64,000 bases of DNA from Hydrangea macrophylla (lineage: Eukaryota > Streptophyta > Magnoliopsida > Cornales > Hydrangeaceae): contig CM066985.1 of NCBI GenBank assembly GCA_033977485.1, positions 73,207,045-73,271,044 on the forward strand, given 5' to 3'. The position numbers were made by a program, and so were the translations under genes. Of the stretch, positions 22,285 through 34,631 are shown one piece after another. How positions within the stretch are numbered: position 1 is the stretch's first letter; each line of letters begins with the position of its first letter. Below the pieces are notes generated by a model, which worked only from the letters and a program-made list of their open reading frames with translations, was not told where the DNA came from and did not search any database.

Positions 22285-23840
22285 TGTAACACCCTGTATT
22301 TTCAAAATCTATAAATACAATGAGATTCTATATAATAGCCTGTACCATACCTGTAATTGGTGTTCAAGCAATCGAACATGTTTTAATTGATAAAAAATGT
22401 TTGGTTTAAATTGATCGAATCCTTCTCAAGCGATTAAAACCCTACCAACATACATTTATGAAATGGTCCCCCTCTCAATCAGTTGAATTGTTCTCAATCG
22501 ATCAAAACTGGCCTAACTGTGTTCAATCAATCAAAGTATCTTCGATCGATCGAAAATGTCAGAAATCTTATCCCAGTTTCTGCGTTGGATTGCCACCTTG
22601 CACCTTCCCTTTCCCTGTATATACAAGCATTTGTGTGTGTGTGGGGGGGGGGGGGGGAGGGGGGGTTGCTGAAACAAAGAGAGAGATTATATAGAGAGAG
22701 AGTTATTTATTTATTTATATATATACACATCCGTATATATATGCACACATATATATACTATATATATATTCTATAAGAGAGAGAGAAACAGATCGAGAAA
22801 AAGAAGAAGAGGGAGACAGAAAGAGAAGGAAGAGACAAAGAGAGAGAGAGAGAGTAAGACAGAGGAGAGAGAGGGAAGAGGAGCCTCCATTAAAGCTTGA
22901 TGCTAAAGCTTTGCCAAACATGCCCTTAACAATTTTGGTGAGTTCTAAACTCACTCAGTAGGTAGGGCTATTACTTTTAAGAGTTTTGGACATCAAGAAT
23001 GGACCCAAACACACCCTAATAATTCTAGACGTTCACTACCTAGTCTTCTGGAGAAGAAAACTTTCAATTGATCAAAACTACCAGCATCTTAATTGATCGA
23101 AGTGACTTCAATCGATCAAACCTTCAATCGATCGAAAGGACTTCGATTGCTTGAAACCTACTTTTCCCAATCGATTGAAATGGTTGTAATCAATTGAACT
23201 TTACAGAACATGGTTGTTTCCCTTTGGTTATCATGCATAATGTTTAGCAGTTCATATATCAATACATATTTCCATTATGCGACACTATTGAATAAAGAGA
23301 TAATGGGACACGGTAATCAGAAGACATTGTGACTACCATATTCAGGATCAGATGTTAATAATGGTTGATTCTAATCGAGTTTGATAATCTCTTCATTTTA
23401 ATCAAAATAGTCAGGCCATATGGGACTGTTATGTATCAGTAGTAGTACAAATGATAAGTAGATTTGTTAAGTTCTGGGATGGTTACGGGAGATATGTATT
23501 CCCAAATGCGGTAGACAAACGAATGTGTCTATGATATGCAGTGGCTGGGAAATAGGCATTCTCAAATGTGGTAGACAGAAAAATATGTCTATGGCATACG
23601 GTGGCTGAGAAATATGTAGAGATTGATAAGTCGTGGCAATATAACTGGATGTGTCTTTGCTCAAAGCATTAAATCCCTGACTTGTGGTGGACTTTGCATA
23701 TATCCTTAAAAGTAGGGGATGGACTGATATAATATCTATCGACTCGATAGACAGACGAATGTGTCTATGACTTGTGGTGGACTGGGAACATGTACTCTCA
23801 ACACAGTAGACAGAGCATTGGTACTGTGTTTGGATATCCC
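22285..23840 (+). repeat. 3' LTR of the plus-strand chromodomain gypsy, right end truncated
   Basis: Begins TGTAACACCCTG after the GATTTCGAGGACGAAATC stretch that precedes 3' LTRs in this family. It is homologous in reverse to the LTR split between 40922-42188 and 56276-57100 (about 2.1 kb). Counting from that copy about 0.5 kb is missing at the right end, where FAR1-like sequence starts. It contains a G run (22641-22665), a GA/TA-rich tract (22680-22870) and many ATCGAT motifs. The right boundary is good to about 30 bases. Confidence 0.75.
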
Positions 23841-25831
23841 AATCCTGTCACTATGTGAAGTTGAATCCTTATGCGTTTTAGTATTTATAGGCATTTTGCT
23901 TCCACCACATTCAGCACTTTCAATGTATTTCTCTTTCATTTCAAGTACCTATGTCATCACCTCATCATATCAACTTTCAGAGTCTGATACCACCTCACTA
24001 AGCTTAGTGAATGCATTGAGCAATTTATTAAAGCGACGTTCTTCAGGTCTTTTTGCTCAGTTGTCATACTGATCCTAATTTTAGTGTATCTCCTCTTACA
24101 ATTCTTACTCCATCTTTTTATGATATACTTGGCAGGTACGTCATTGTAAATATGTCTCTCAGCAAATACCATAAGTTGATGCCTACAAATGATACCTCTA
24201 AGCTTAAACAACCGACAATTGCAGTTAGCTTCCATCGTCTCATCATTAAAACTTACATTGAAAGTTTTAGACTGATACGCTTCTCCAAGGCGAACCCGCT
24301 TATGTACTTCATATTCCATAAAGCCAACATTCGTTGTAATGAAAGACAAATGACAAGAAAGCTTTCCAAACATCTCATTTTGAAACTCTTTAAATTTTGA
24401 TCGCGTGTAGACTCCTTCAAAAATCTTCTCTATCCCTAATTGAGTTGCACATGGGTAGCATGAATTATATGAATTGAGGTCTTCTTGATTTTCATTTTCT
24501 ACATTTTTAGCCAAGGCATTCTCATATTGCTCCACAAAATGTTTCAAGTTGGTCTTTGAGTTGATGTAGCCATCAAAGCTTCGTTGTGTAGTTGACATTC
24601 CTACCCAGAAATGTGTCCTTCACAAAAGCAGGTACCCCACCTATTCCTTTCCTCATACAAAAGTAACCAATCATTGTTTTGTAATTGATACTCTTCAATA
24701 AAATTTACCCAACAACCTTTAAATTCATCTATTGTCAATGAATCATAAACAACATTTTGCGTTTTATATTTGATTGATTCATATTGGTTGTACCCTTTCA
24801 GCTTTTTTGGCAACTTTTTCATGATATGCCATAAGCACCAACGGTGACGTGCATTAGGAAAAACATATTATATTGCATTTTGCATGGCTCTATCTTGATC
24901 AGTAATTATTGTATTGGGCAGACATTCAGACATATATTTAAGCCAAGACTCAAATAACCATATAAAGGCACATCGTAGCAACACGGACTGACCATGATGG
25001 TTTACTCCTACAAAAGGAGCAAATGACATGCCGTATTTGTTAACCAAATAGGTTGTGTTGAATGAAACCACGTCACCAAATTCTTTGAATGTTGCTCTAG
25101 TCCTTGCATCTGCCCAAAAAACATTCCTAAGGCGCCCCTCTACATCTAATCCATGAGGTAGAAGAAATTAGAATTATTAGATTGCATTTTCGAAAAGTAG
25201 TTATACATCGCATTAGCATCATCCTCCCTAAGTTGTAAACGCCTAACCTTATTGATATAGTTTCTGACATCTTTTTCTATAAATGGTAGATTCTCATACT
25301 CCCCTGCCTCAACAACTAATGAACTAAAATTCTTATTCATTCTGATTCCAGCTTTGTCAGTCAACATAAGCCTTCGTTTCACATGTGGTTCTAAAATATT
25401 GCATTTGAAATATCGGGATTTTCCTGGACTCATTTCATGGTTATGTGCAAGTTCAACAGCTTTCACAGCCCACTTTTCGTTACGGCTCAAAAATGCTGTA
25501 AGCTTAGCTGCGCATTTGATTTTAGAGTTTGGGCGTATGCTCAAAGGGCAGCTTAAGGTACTCTTTCTTGTACCAGCACGAGTACACTCTATATATGCGT
25601 GTGTTAAGATCCCATCAATTTTTTTAGAGCTTCTTTTAGCGACCGTGAAACCTTTTCTTTGGCATACTTTGCATAGAGAGCCATTAGGTCATCCAAAGAA
25701 TCAAACTCCATCCCCTCTGTTGGCTCATCTATTTTGTCTTCTAGATTTGTTACTTGATCATTATCATGCTCAATCTCAACAAGTTCATCATCGTCCACAC
25801 CTACATAAGCACTAAATACTTCTTCGTCCAT
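23840..25831 (-). pseudogene. FAR1/FHY3-related (FRS-like) transposase-derived protein, broken
   Basis: Starts at ATG 25831 (MDEEVFSAYVGVDDDE). An FAR1 DNA-binding region follows (GMEFDSLDDLMALYAKYAKEK, then after a one-base shift near 25640 KKIDGILTHAYIECTRAGTRK, and IKCAAKLTAFLS...AVELAHNHE). Next is a MULE transposase-like domain (DVVSFNTTYLVNKYGMSFAPFVGVNHHGQS, TIITDQDRAMQNAI, then a TAA, then NARHRWCLWHIMKKLP). A SWIM zinc finger CNCRLFKLRGIICRH lies near 24190, and FRS-like C-terminal traces extend to about 23850. There are at least three frameshifts (near 25640, 25150, 24600), the stop near 24870, and a small deletion after TTQRS. FRS proteins are transcription factors domesticated from Mutator-like transposases. 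This could be a decayed host gene or a transposon relic; no terminal repeats were found. Confidence 0.82.
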
Positions 25832-26583
25832 GTATCTAAAACATAACTACATGTATATGTAGCTAAAATATTACTTTTGCTTAAAACAAAATTGTGTAAT
25901 AGCTTAAATTTGTGGATGTTAAGCAACCAACCATTTAGGTTTCTCCTCAATTTTTTTGAACCATTTTTCTAAAGGTTGCAAATGCCTTCTATTTTTGATC
26001 TTATGAATTAAGTGTGATTAATATTGCCAATTTTTGTACATTAAAGGGATAATCAAAGTAGAAATACCACAATCTCTTTAGTATTTTATCTCTGATATCA
26101 AATAAATTAATTCTCACTGTTTCAATAAAGATCTCTCTATCTAGTCTCTTGTCACCACTTTCACTTGAAGTAAAGGCATGCAACCTGAACCAAATTGACA
26201 TCCAATCTCAAAATAGTAAAAACCACTAACCACCGTGCAAAATTAAATCTACAAATCACAATGCAAAATTAGGTAATATCAAAGTAATGCACCAAATCCA
26301 TTCTTTTGAATAACCCCTAATACACATGACATGTCCAGGTCCAACACATCATATAATCATATCCAAGAATGTAGTACAATCTCTAAGCTACTATGAACCA
26401 GTGTCCCCAAAAAATAACACTCAAGCACTCACACAAATTGAATTTCTATTATCAAGAAAATGGTATGACAATGTATATAATGCATATATATATATATATA
26501 TATATATATTTTCTTCCACTTGAGGATTTTTTTTAGCTCAGTTCACATGGAATTGGGATCGAGAGCGAGAGAAAGATAATTGA

Positions 26584-26618
<35 letters not shown>

Positions 26619-26923
26619 TGTGTACCTTGTCACTGGCGATCACCGATTCCTCTCCCTCAGCTACTGTCGATCGTCGCCGCCAATCGGGTCTCTACGTCTG
26701 GTTGGATTAGGTTCTCAATTTCATTTGGAAATTTTCTCCAAATTCTAGACCCAAATTATGGGGTAAATCCCAAATGATAGAGAAGAGTTTTAAAAGTGAA
26801 AAGTGGGGCTCACAAATTTTCTCTTATTTGCTTAGCTACCCCCGTTGTGCAATTCTTTGTACTCGTGTATTATTTTTGAAAAGAAATACCTGTCCAAACT
26901 TTTGTTAACCTTTTGTTCATTAC
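25832..26923. other. Region upstream of the FAR1-like locus, no gene seen
   Basis: AT-rich sequence with a TA dinucleotide run (26485-26511) and a GA run (26583-26617). A short open frame at 26001-26201 on the minus strand has no recognisable motif and I do not call it. Confidence 0.5.
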
Positions 26924-27320
26924 TAGGGGTGTGTTTCGGTCAGAACGGATCGGAATACTCTCTTTCGGAAAAAATTTCAAAAATTTTGGAAATTAAATAG
27001 GTGTTCTAATTTCTGTTCCGATTTTTTCGGAATTTTTGCAATTTTCGAAATTGAAATTTTTCGGAAATGTTTTGGTATTTTCGGAATTGGAATCGAAAAT
27101 TTTCATAAATTTTTATAATTTTTGGAATACAAATGCTATTGAAATATTATTGAAAATTTTTCAGAATACATATTTTAAAAATATTTTTAGAATTTTCAAA
27201 AATAATTTCGATTCTATTCTAAATTTTTTCAGAATTTTTAGAATTTAAAAATTAATTTTTAGTGCTAAAATCAGAATTTTTAAGAGGAATCGTAATTTCC
27301 ATTACGTATGACACCTTTTA
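26924..27320. mobile_element. hAT-like MITE, diverged
   Basis: Begins TAGGGGTGTGTTTCGG and ends near ATGACACCTTTTA, with an interior of repeated TTTCGGAA/GAATTTTT. It is clearly related to the better preserved copy at 31101-31654. I could not confirm a target duplication here. Confidence 0.55.
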
Positions 27321-29250
27321 CTTATATTCGATCATCGTCAGCACCTACCGTCTTCTCTTGGAGTCAAACCTCATCGGAAGCTCCCAAAAATTCTTCGTCT
27401 TATCTCGGAGTCAAACCTCGTTGGAAGCTCCCAAAAATTCTTCAAATCAGAAGGTACTCTCTCTCTCTCTCTCTCTCTCACTCACACACACACATACACA
27501 CATTCTATTTGTATTCTTCTGCAAAAGAAAAGTTGAATTTTTGTTTGCTGATTCCGAAATGTCAATTGAAAGCTGTCGATTTGTTGTGGTCGTTTTCTTT
27601 ACCCTTGTGGTCAATTTATGTGTTTGAGTTTCGGAATTTTCTTCGGAAATTATGGTTTGGTGAATTCAGGGACGTGTTTGGTGCTCAAATTAGTAAAAAT
27701 GCAATTCATTTCTGATATGTATTAAATCTAGGTTTATGGATAGTTATGCTGATGAGGTCCCTTGGAGCTATACAATTTCATGTTGATGAGTTGTGTTAAT
27801 GTATCAAATCTAGGTTTGTTGATAGTCATTCTGTCGTTAGGTTTATGGAAATAGAATTTGGAACTTGAAATGGGTTTTGATTATGTGTTTGGTTTGAGCT
27901 GTTATGCTTGATGTTAAGTTCTTCATGATTAAGGATTGATTTTCATGTGATCAGATTGTTGCTTCTTTTTGAAATATAATTGAGTTTCGAACTTTCGATT
28001 TAGTTCAATGTAGTGGTGTTTCTCATTCTGTATTAATTGTTCTTTGAGCTCATTGGAACTCTTACATCTGAAGTGATTAATTGATGGTTCTCGTTGGATT
28101 GGTACGATTTCTAGGGGTCATATAAGCGTAAGCGTTTTCGACATGCACAAACGCACAAAACCAGAAATGAGCATTTAAGTGTTTGAGTTGAAGGGGATTT
28201 GAGGTGGATGAGTAGGCGGTTTAGATGGTCTTCTTGATTCTCTTTTATTTATCTTCTCTTAAAATCAAAATATTATTCTTGGGTTACTCAGTCACAGGCT
28301 AAAAAAAAAATCCCTATTTTAGCACTGCACCTTGCGCAATAAGCTCTAACTAAGCCTAACCATTTGTTCCCTCTAGGCCTTAAGTTAACTCTAAATATGC
28401 AAATCACTTTTTGTGGACACCCTGTGGTTTATAAACCTTCCAGTCATACACCTTTTCTTCTACTTATGAAATCCATTACTTAAAAATTTTCATAGTCAGG
28501 TTTTTAAATATGTGCGACATCATCATTTTGCACTAATGTAGGAATTCTTGAAGCACGGGACTTTGTGACAACTGATTTATCCTCTATTAATATGGGCATC
28601 TACATAATTGGTGTCAAACCAGGATGAGTTCTTGTAAATGTTCAATTTACTTTTAAAAATCATTAGGATTTGGGATTCACTAGACTCACTATAACTTTTG
28701 AAATCAAGAAGTGCCACTATAATTTGTGTCAAACCAGGATGAGTTCTTGTAAATGTTCAATTTACTTTTTAAAATCATTAGGATTTGGGATTCACTGGAC
28801 TCACTATAACTTTTGAAATCAAGAAGTGCCAGTTGTTTTGAGTAGGTCTAATACATGCAAAGAAATATTACGTTCTCTTCCACCAGGTGGTATAACTTTG
28901 ATAAATAATTAACTGCCAGCCGTTTGTACAGGTCTTCCCTTGGTCTGATGATGCATGTGGTCCATGTAGCTCATGTAGAAACAACTTAAAGTGAAATATG
29001 CACAACATGTTTGGCTAAAACGATTTTTCTTTCGGCTTCTGCTTAGACATTTTTAATTCACAATTTAAGAGTCTTCAAATCCTTGAACTGTATCCTTTTC
29101 TAAGTTCTAACTAATTAAAGAAATTTTCTCAGGTTTATCCTTTTCCATGGATTTTTGTTTTATGATTACTAACTACTGTGTTTGGACGTGTGACTTTTGA
29201 TCACTATTTATTAGTTTCCTTAACTTGGACTACCATGTTATTTTATTCAG
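27321..29250 (+). other. Probable 5' part of the coiled-coil gene (untranslated exon and intron), uncertain
   Basis: A 47-bp tandem duplication (27355-27447, GGAGTCAAACCTC...CCCAAAAATTCTTC) is followed by AATCAGAAG and a GT, which could be a splice donor at 27451. CT and CA microsatellites follow (27461-27500). The rest could be an intron ending at TTTTATTCAG (29250). A 115-bp tandem duplication lies at 28611-28831. No start codon in a fitting frame was found, so exon 1 is only a guess. Confidence 0.35.
28611..28831. repeat. 115-bp direct tandem duplication
   Basis: Two nearly identical copies beginning GTGTCAAACCAGGATGAG at 28611 and 28726, with a few differences (for example one base in an A run). 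Confidence 0.9.
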
Positions 29251-30127
29251 CATGTTTTGGAAAGGTGATAGTCTCGGAGGATGATGTTGACTTGTCAACT
29301 TTGAAGCGTCAACTAAGCCAAACTCCCACAATGTGGAAGCACGAGATGGTACGAAGCAAATCATAAGGGGATGGTTTGCTAGCAAAACTCATGGAGGTAC
29401 AGGCTTGTATACAAGGTTCTGATGAAGATGCAAAAAAGGACTTAGAGGTTCTTCGGCGAAGAGTCAAAACTATGGCAACATTGTTGATTTACTTGAAATC
29501 GAAAGCAAGAGTCATGGCTGCTCCTCATTTAGCCTATACCTCGTTTGACATCAAACCACTAGATGGTGCGGGGCTTGTTGACAGGAATGGCAACCCATTG
29601 TCTGGTTGGTCTAGGAATGTTGATCTTTCTTCCTCTAACAGTCCAGATGAGGACACGTGGCTTGGACTAAGTAATCAGCCCGGTTCACTTGATGATCACG
29701 ATGGTGTTTACATCGGTGAGTTGCTGAAAAGTGTAGAAATGGTCGTGGATGTGATGGAAAGTCTTATCAAGAGGGTCATTGAGGCTGAATCCGAAATTGC
29801 TATCGAGAAAGAGAAGGTAACATTAGGAGAGGAGGAGATAAAAATGAAGGCACTCCAAATTGAGAACATGTCAACAAAATTACAGGAAATGGAAAGGTTT
29901 GCTCTGGGTACAAATTGTGTGTTGAACGAGTTGCGAGAGAGGGTCGAAGATTTGGTTGAAGAAACATCAAGTCAGAGGCAGCGAGCTGCAGAAAATGAAC
30001 AGGAGCTTTATCGTGTTAAACGGGATTTTGAATCCCTGAAATCTTATGTTAACAGCCTTATAAGTGTGAGAGAAACGCTTCTTTCATCGGAGAAGCAGTT
30101 TCAAACTATTGAGAGGCTTTTTGAGCG
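29251..30127 (+). CDS. Conserved plant coiled-coil protein, main exon (contains an in-frame TAA)
   Basis: Acceptor TTTTATTCAG precedes the exon, and CG|GTCAGT is the donor. The frame reads CFGKVIVSEDDVDLSTLKRQL...MWKHEMVRSKS, then TAA at 29364-29366, then GDGLLAKLMEVQACIQGSDEDAKKDLEVLRRRVK without shift. The pattern suggests a former CAA or CAG (Q). After it come SGWSRNVDLSSSNSPDEDTWLGLSNQ and a long charged coiled coil (EMVVDVMESLIKRVIEAESEIAIEKEK ... RQRAAENEQELYRVKRDFESLKSY ... SSEKQFQTIERLFER). If translation starts at ATG 29391 the protein with exon 2 would be about 303 residues. I recognise the style of a conserved uncharacterised plant coiled-coil protein but not a gene name. No membrane or catalytic motif was found. 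It may be a pseudogene or a locus with a shifted start. Confidence 0.72.
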
Positions 30128-30369
30128 GTCAGTATGCTGTCTTGACTTGTATGCATGAAGTAGTTGACTATATCATCTTTATCACTGGTGCTTGTACTAT
30201 GTTGTTTACTTGGGGTGTGATGATGCCTAGTTTGTATGGTAACAATACTCTCTGCATCTATGTGCTTCATATTAGATCCATTGTATATTTTTGGTGCTTC
30301 CATTTTTGGCTGGAGGGGGATTCCTTATTTTCTTGTAGCAGTTTTGGGTCTCAGCTTCTTTCTTTCCGT

Positions 30370-31077
30370 AGGGTCAGTTTGTGACTTTAGGATCTTATGC
30401 TCTCCATTGGGCCGGCGGACTGGGGTTTCGTGTTTGGGTTGGGCCGATTGTGGATCTCATGGGTATTGGATGGCTCCTCGATTAAAGACGTTGTGGGTCG
30501 GTTTTAAAGGTTAGGAACCTCTTCTCGGTTCCAGGTTTTTAAGGAGGTCTTTTCATTTGTGGCACTTCACCTCCGCCACCCTTCTAGTTATTATGAAACT
30601 CTCTTTTAGGTGAAGCTCCTCGATAAGCTCTGAAGGCTTTCGAGGTTTTTGTGCTTGGATCAGTCTGGCCTCTTTCTTGTTTTGGTCTTCTTTGTGAGCT
30701 ATCTCTGCCTGAAGAACGGATGCTCATTAGCCTTCACGGCTCAGAGCTGAAGCTAGTTTTTGTTCACTGTGCAGATTCCAGTCTGTTTTTTTAATTTATT
30801 TTTGTTTATTCCGATGTAATTGATTAGTTTTGGCTTTTGTTCTTGTCTTAACCCTGCGTTATGTTTTGTTTTTTCCCGTAGCTGTTTTCTTTTGTTCCTT
30901 GGCTTTTATGCTTCTTCCTTTTTGTTACGTAGCCTGTGTTGTCTTGGGATGTAAACTTGCTGTGTACATGGGTGCACCCCTTTAGGTGCCTTTTCAATGC
31001 AATACAATTACCTATCCCCCCACCCAAACCCACCACCCCCCCCCCCCCCCCCAAAAAAAAAAAAAAAAAAAAAAAAA
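30370..31077 (+). mobile_element. LINE-like 3' tail (5'-truncated), tentative
   Basis: Sequence ending GGGTGCACCCCTTTAGGTGCC, then TTTTCAATGCAATAC, a C run and an A run (31053-31077), like the 3' ends of plant L1 LINEs. No coding domain remains and the left limit is approximate. Confidence 0.4.
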
Positions 31078-31100
31078 TTGTTCGTGTAGATAATGAGAAT

Positions 31101-31654
31101 AAGGGGTGTGTTTCGGCCGGAATGGATCGGAAACCACCCTTTCAGAGAAAAAATTCCGAAATTTTTAGAACACTAAAAAAAATTCCGATTCCGAAATTTC
31201 GGAATTTATTTTTTTTTCCGTTCCGATTCCGAAATTTAGGAAATTTCGGAATTTTTCGAATCGGAATCTTTCGGAAAGTTTCGGAAATTTTCGGAATTAT
31301 TTCGAAATTTTCCATTTGTGATGATTGTCATACTTGTCTTTCAATTTATAGAAGCACTTGTCATTCCCTCTCTTCATTCTTTACCGATGTGGGACGAAGT
31401 TAAGTTGCGGAATATTTTGGAAAGCTTTCGGAAAATATAGTTTCAGATTTTCTTCGGAATACTTTCGGAATATTTTCGGAAAAGATAGCTTCGGAAAACT
31501 TTCGGAATTTTCGGAATTCTTAAAACAATTCCGATTCCGATCCGATTCTTTTCGGAAGTTTCGGAATTCGGAAAGCATTTTTGGTTTCCGAAATTGGAAA
31601 TTTTTGGAACAGAATCGGTCGGAATCGGAATTTCCGTTCCAAATCACACCCCTA
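31101..31654. mobile_element. hAT-like MITE with 8-bp target duplication
   Basis: Terminal inverted repeats AAGGGGTGTG / CACACCCCTA flanked by ATGAGAAT on both sides (31093-31100 and 31655-31662). The interior is a series of TTCGGAA-rich repeats. It lies in the intron of the coiled-coil gene. Confidence 0.8.
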
Positions 31655-32467
31655 ATGAGAATGTCTCTTAGTTATGATGTAGTATACATTTAGTTTTCGA
31701 TATGGTTTTTTCTGTTGGTCATTTGGCCTGTTCTTACCCTTGTGAATGATTTTTTTGGGGACAATTGTCATGAATTAGGCTTTTGATTTTCCTCTGCGTG
31801 TATTTTGTTTTGTTTTTTCTGTTTGGCACACAAGTTGGGGAAAACAGAGGTAGTGAGTTGATTCTTTTACAAGATTTCGATATTCCATGAAGACAACTTA
31901 CCTTCGAAAATAGTTTCTTTGTGGGTGTTATTGTTAATTGTTTTCCCCCATTAGAGCAGAGAAGCATCTTTTGAATCCATGATTTACCTGTTAATCTCAA
32001 GCTTGAGCACTTCTCAACGTATGCTCAATTCAAAGACTCCCATTCTGTACTTGTTGCTGTGTTGATATTTACACTTGCCTTAGTTGCTTGTGTTAGGTTA
32101 ATCCAGATGCTTCTCCTTTTTTATTTTGTCGTGATGTAGAATATGTGGATTTATTTTTTTAATCTTATTCATTATTAGTTCTGCATGGCTAATGGAAGAG
32201 AAAACCCCATATTTGTTTCTCCCTTGTAATTTCAGTTATTGCGGAAACTTATTCAGGTTTGTGGTAGTTAAGTCTTGCTGTCATTGTTCGCCTGTAAATT
32301 CATTATATCAGGCGGGCCATGGAAAGGTCGAGGCCACAATGAAGTAACCTTATCATTGCAGGGAGGCTTGCTCTCTGAATTTATAATCGTAGTATATTGA
32401 GTATGAATATATGACTTAGTATACAATATTGTTTATTGACAAACAATAACATATTATATAATAAGAA

Positions 32468-33564
32468 GGGTAAATTACACTTTACACCCTTGTAGTTTAG
32501 GAGATGTCACTTTAGTCCCTGTAGTTTCAATTTTAACATTTTGGTCCTTACAGAATCAGTTTAGAGTCCATTCATGAATTTTTTTTACAATTTTTGACAG
32601 AAATAGGTCATGTGATACACACATGTGGTATCATTAGGGGCATTATGGAAAATTTTCTTAGAGCAATTACACTTTATATACCTATATTCTAAGAAGCACC
32701 AATGTGGACACGCGACATGGATACGAAGCGACACTAATACGTGGACAAAATATTTCTCAAAAAGCAGGATACGAATATGTGGGGATACGTTGGTTTTTTT
32801 TCTATTTTTTAAATATATATTTTACCATGTTTAATCAAAGTTGGCATAAAAATACATAAATGACAACAATATTATGACATAATCAATAATAACAAAGCCA
32901 ATGAATAAAATTCAATAACATCTTTATAAATCAACATTCATCCACATTCATTAACCAAGTTTCGAAGCACATTTGCTAACTACTAAATAGTTTATGTACT
33001 TGTTCCCAAAAAATATGTCAATACTATGAATGAAAACCAAGTCTTCTGCACGTTTAGGTGTCATCTTATTCCTTATTATTGAGTGCACAAAGGAGTATGA
33101 ACTCCAATTCATCTCACCACATGACGAAGAAGAAGGGTGCACAAGTAGCTTCAAAGATATGGTTTGAAGCAAATGTGCACATGCACCATAGATTAACCAC
33201 CAATAGTGAATGGAATCAACATCTGCAAACTCTCTTGACCTACTTGAGTATCCGACACGTGTTCAAAGAGTGTCGGTACAAGAAAAACTAATAAAATATT
33301 AGGACACGATATTTTAAGTATCTGACACGTGTCCAAAGAGTGTCGGTGTCGGATACGCTCTCGACACTGATACGAGGGGCAGAAAAGAGTGTCGTTGCTT
33401 CATAGCCTATATTGAACATAAATTTGTCAAAAATTGTAAAAAATTTCATGAATGGACTACATTGAACCTAAACTGAAACTATAATGACCAAAATGACAAT
33501 TAAAACTACAGGGACCAAAGTGACATCACACCCAAACTAGAAGGGTGCAAAACATAATTTACCC
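32468..33564. mobile_element. Mutator-like MITE with ~140-bp inverted repeats, hAT inserted
   Basis: Left arm GGGTAAATTACACTTTACACC and right arm ending ATAATTTACCC are inverted copies (ACTTTRGTCCCTGTAGTTT motif in both). The flanks TAATAAGAA and TAAAAAGAA (32459-32467, 33565-33573) match at 8 of 9 positions, as expected for a Mutator-type 9-bp duplication. The middle is occupied by a hAT MITE. Confidence 0.75.
32689..33405. mobile_element. hAT-like MITE nested in the Mutator-like MITE
   Basis: Ends CTAAGAAGCACC and (inverted) CTATGAAGCAACG, flanked by CCTATATT on both sides (32681-32688, 33406-33413). The interior is rich in GACACG/CGTGTC motifs. Confidence 0.85.
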
Positions 33565-33693
33565 TAAAAAGAAATAGTGTAATATAGAATAGTTTTGTAT
33601 TCTATGTATGAAGTATTTTAATATGCTATTACAACATTCAATCTACTGTTATACTATAATTATATAATATTAAAGGCTATAAAAGTAAAACTG

Positions 33694-33724
<31 letters not shown>

Positions 33725-34456
33725 CAAACACAGCTTAGTGCAATTGAAACTGGGCCCCACCAAATTGCGGTGGCAGCTACACCGATATTTGATACTGCTG
33801 CACTTCTACAATGTTGGGTAACATAAAATTGTGTTTGAAGTCCGACAATCACTTACGGGACTTCAAATGTGACTACCAAACTGGCTATATATTGAACTGC
33901 TGAATTTTTCATTTGTCAGCTGATTGCTACGTCGAAGTGGTTAGATTTTCTTGATACAGACTACAGTAGAGCTGGAAATTTTTTCCACATATCTCTTCTT
34001 CTCTTCGCAGTGGCATCTAAGGGTTAGTCTAGTCATGAAAATCCGAGGGCTTTCAAATAACCTTGTCACTTAATCGTCATACGTGCTTTAGGAAAGTTCG
34101 CATGTTCGTGAATTATGCTTATGGTGAATGTCTCAGATAAATTTTGTGAAGCTCTTTCTGGTTTGTACCCCATGTAAATGAACCAAGCTCGAGTTTAGAT
34201 GTTAATTTCAGTTGCTTAACCGGACAAGATTTAAAAAAAAAAAAAACCTAGGCTTGGCTCAACTAGGCTCACTTAGTGTTGTTTTAGTTGTCACGCATCG
34301 ACCTAAATCCTTTTGAAATTTGATAGAAAATTTACTTATTCTATGACAAAATTAACTTCTTCACATTACATTTTGGTCTCTCTTCGATTCTGTTCAGTTA
34401 TCGTAACTGCCATACTAAATCCAATTGTTAGTGATTGTGTTTTTGTTGTGGAGCAG

Positions 34457-34631
34457 GCTAGCTGCAAAGACAACACAGTTGGAGAGTGAGAAGATGCAGA
34501 AAGAAGCCGAAGTACAGAAATTTATGGAAGAAAATGTGAGGTTGAGTGCTCTTCTTGACAAGAAAGAAGCCCAACTCTTGGCCATGAATGAACAGTGCAA
34601 GGTAATGGCCTTGAGTGCTTCCCATATATAG
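34457..34631 (+). CDS. Coiled-coil protein, last coding exon
   Basis: Continues the coiled coil as LAAKTTQLESEKMQKEAEVQ, then NVRLSALLDKKEAQLLAMNEQCKVMALSASHI and TAG at 34629-34631. It joins the exon ending at 30127 in phase (CG|G). A GT after TGCAAG (34600 region) could be an alternative donor, in which case further exons would follow; I see none downstream. Confidence 0.7.

Larger units (their letters stand above)
30128..34456 (+). other. 4.3-kb intron of the coiled-coil gene, filled with transposon debris
   Basis: Donor GTCAGT at 30128 and acceptor GTTGTGGAGCAG at 34456 join ER|L in frame (CG+G codon). The intron holds a LINE-like tail, a hAT MITE, and a Mutator-like MITE with a nested hAT MITE, plus an A run (33693-33722). 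Between 31655 and 32458 and from 33574 to 34456 I see no other feature. Confidence 0.7.

Noticed and set aside
22458..22776. Plus-strand ORFs with a glycine run and YIHIRIYMHTYIYYIYIL
   Set aside because: Translations of microsatellites inside the gypsy LTR.
26001..26201. 66-residue minus-strand ORF upstream of the FAR1-like locus
   Set aside because: No motif, no conserved pattern, AT-rich region.
30936..31403. 155-residue ORF across the C and A runs
   Set aside because: It spans a LINE-like tail and a MITE; chance frame.
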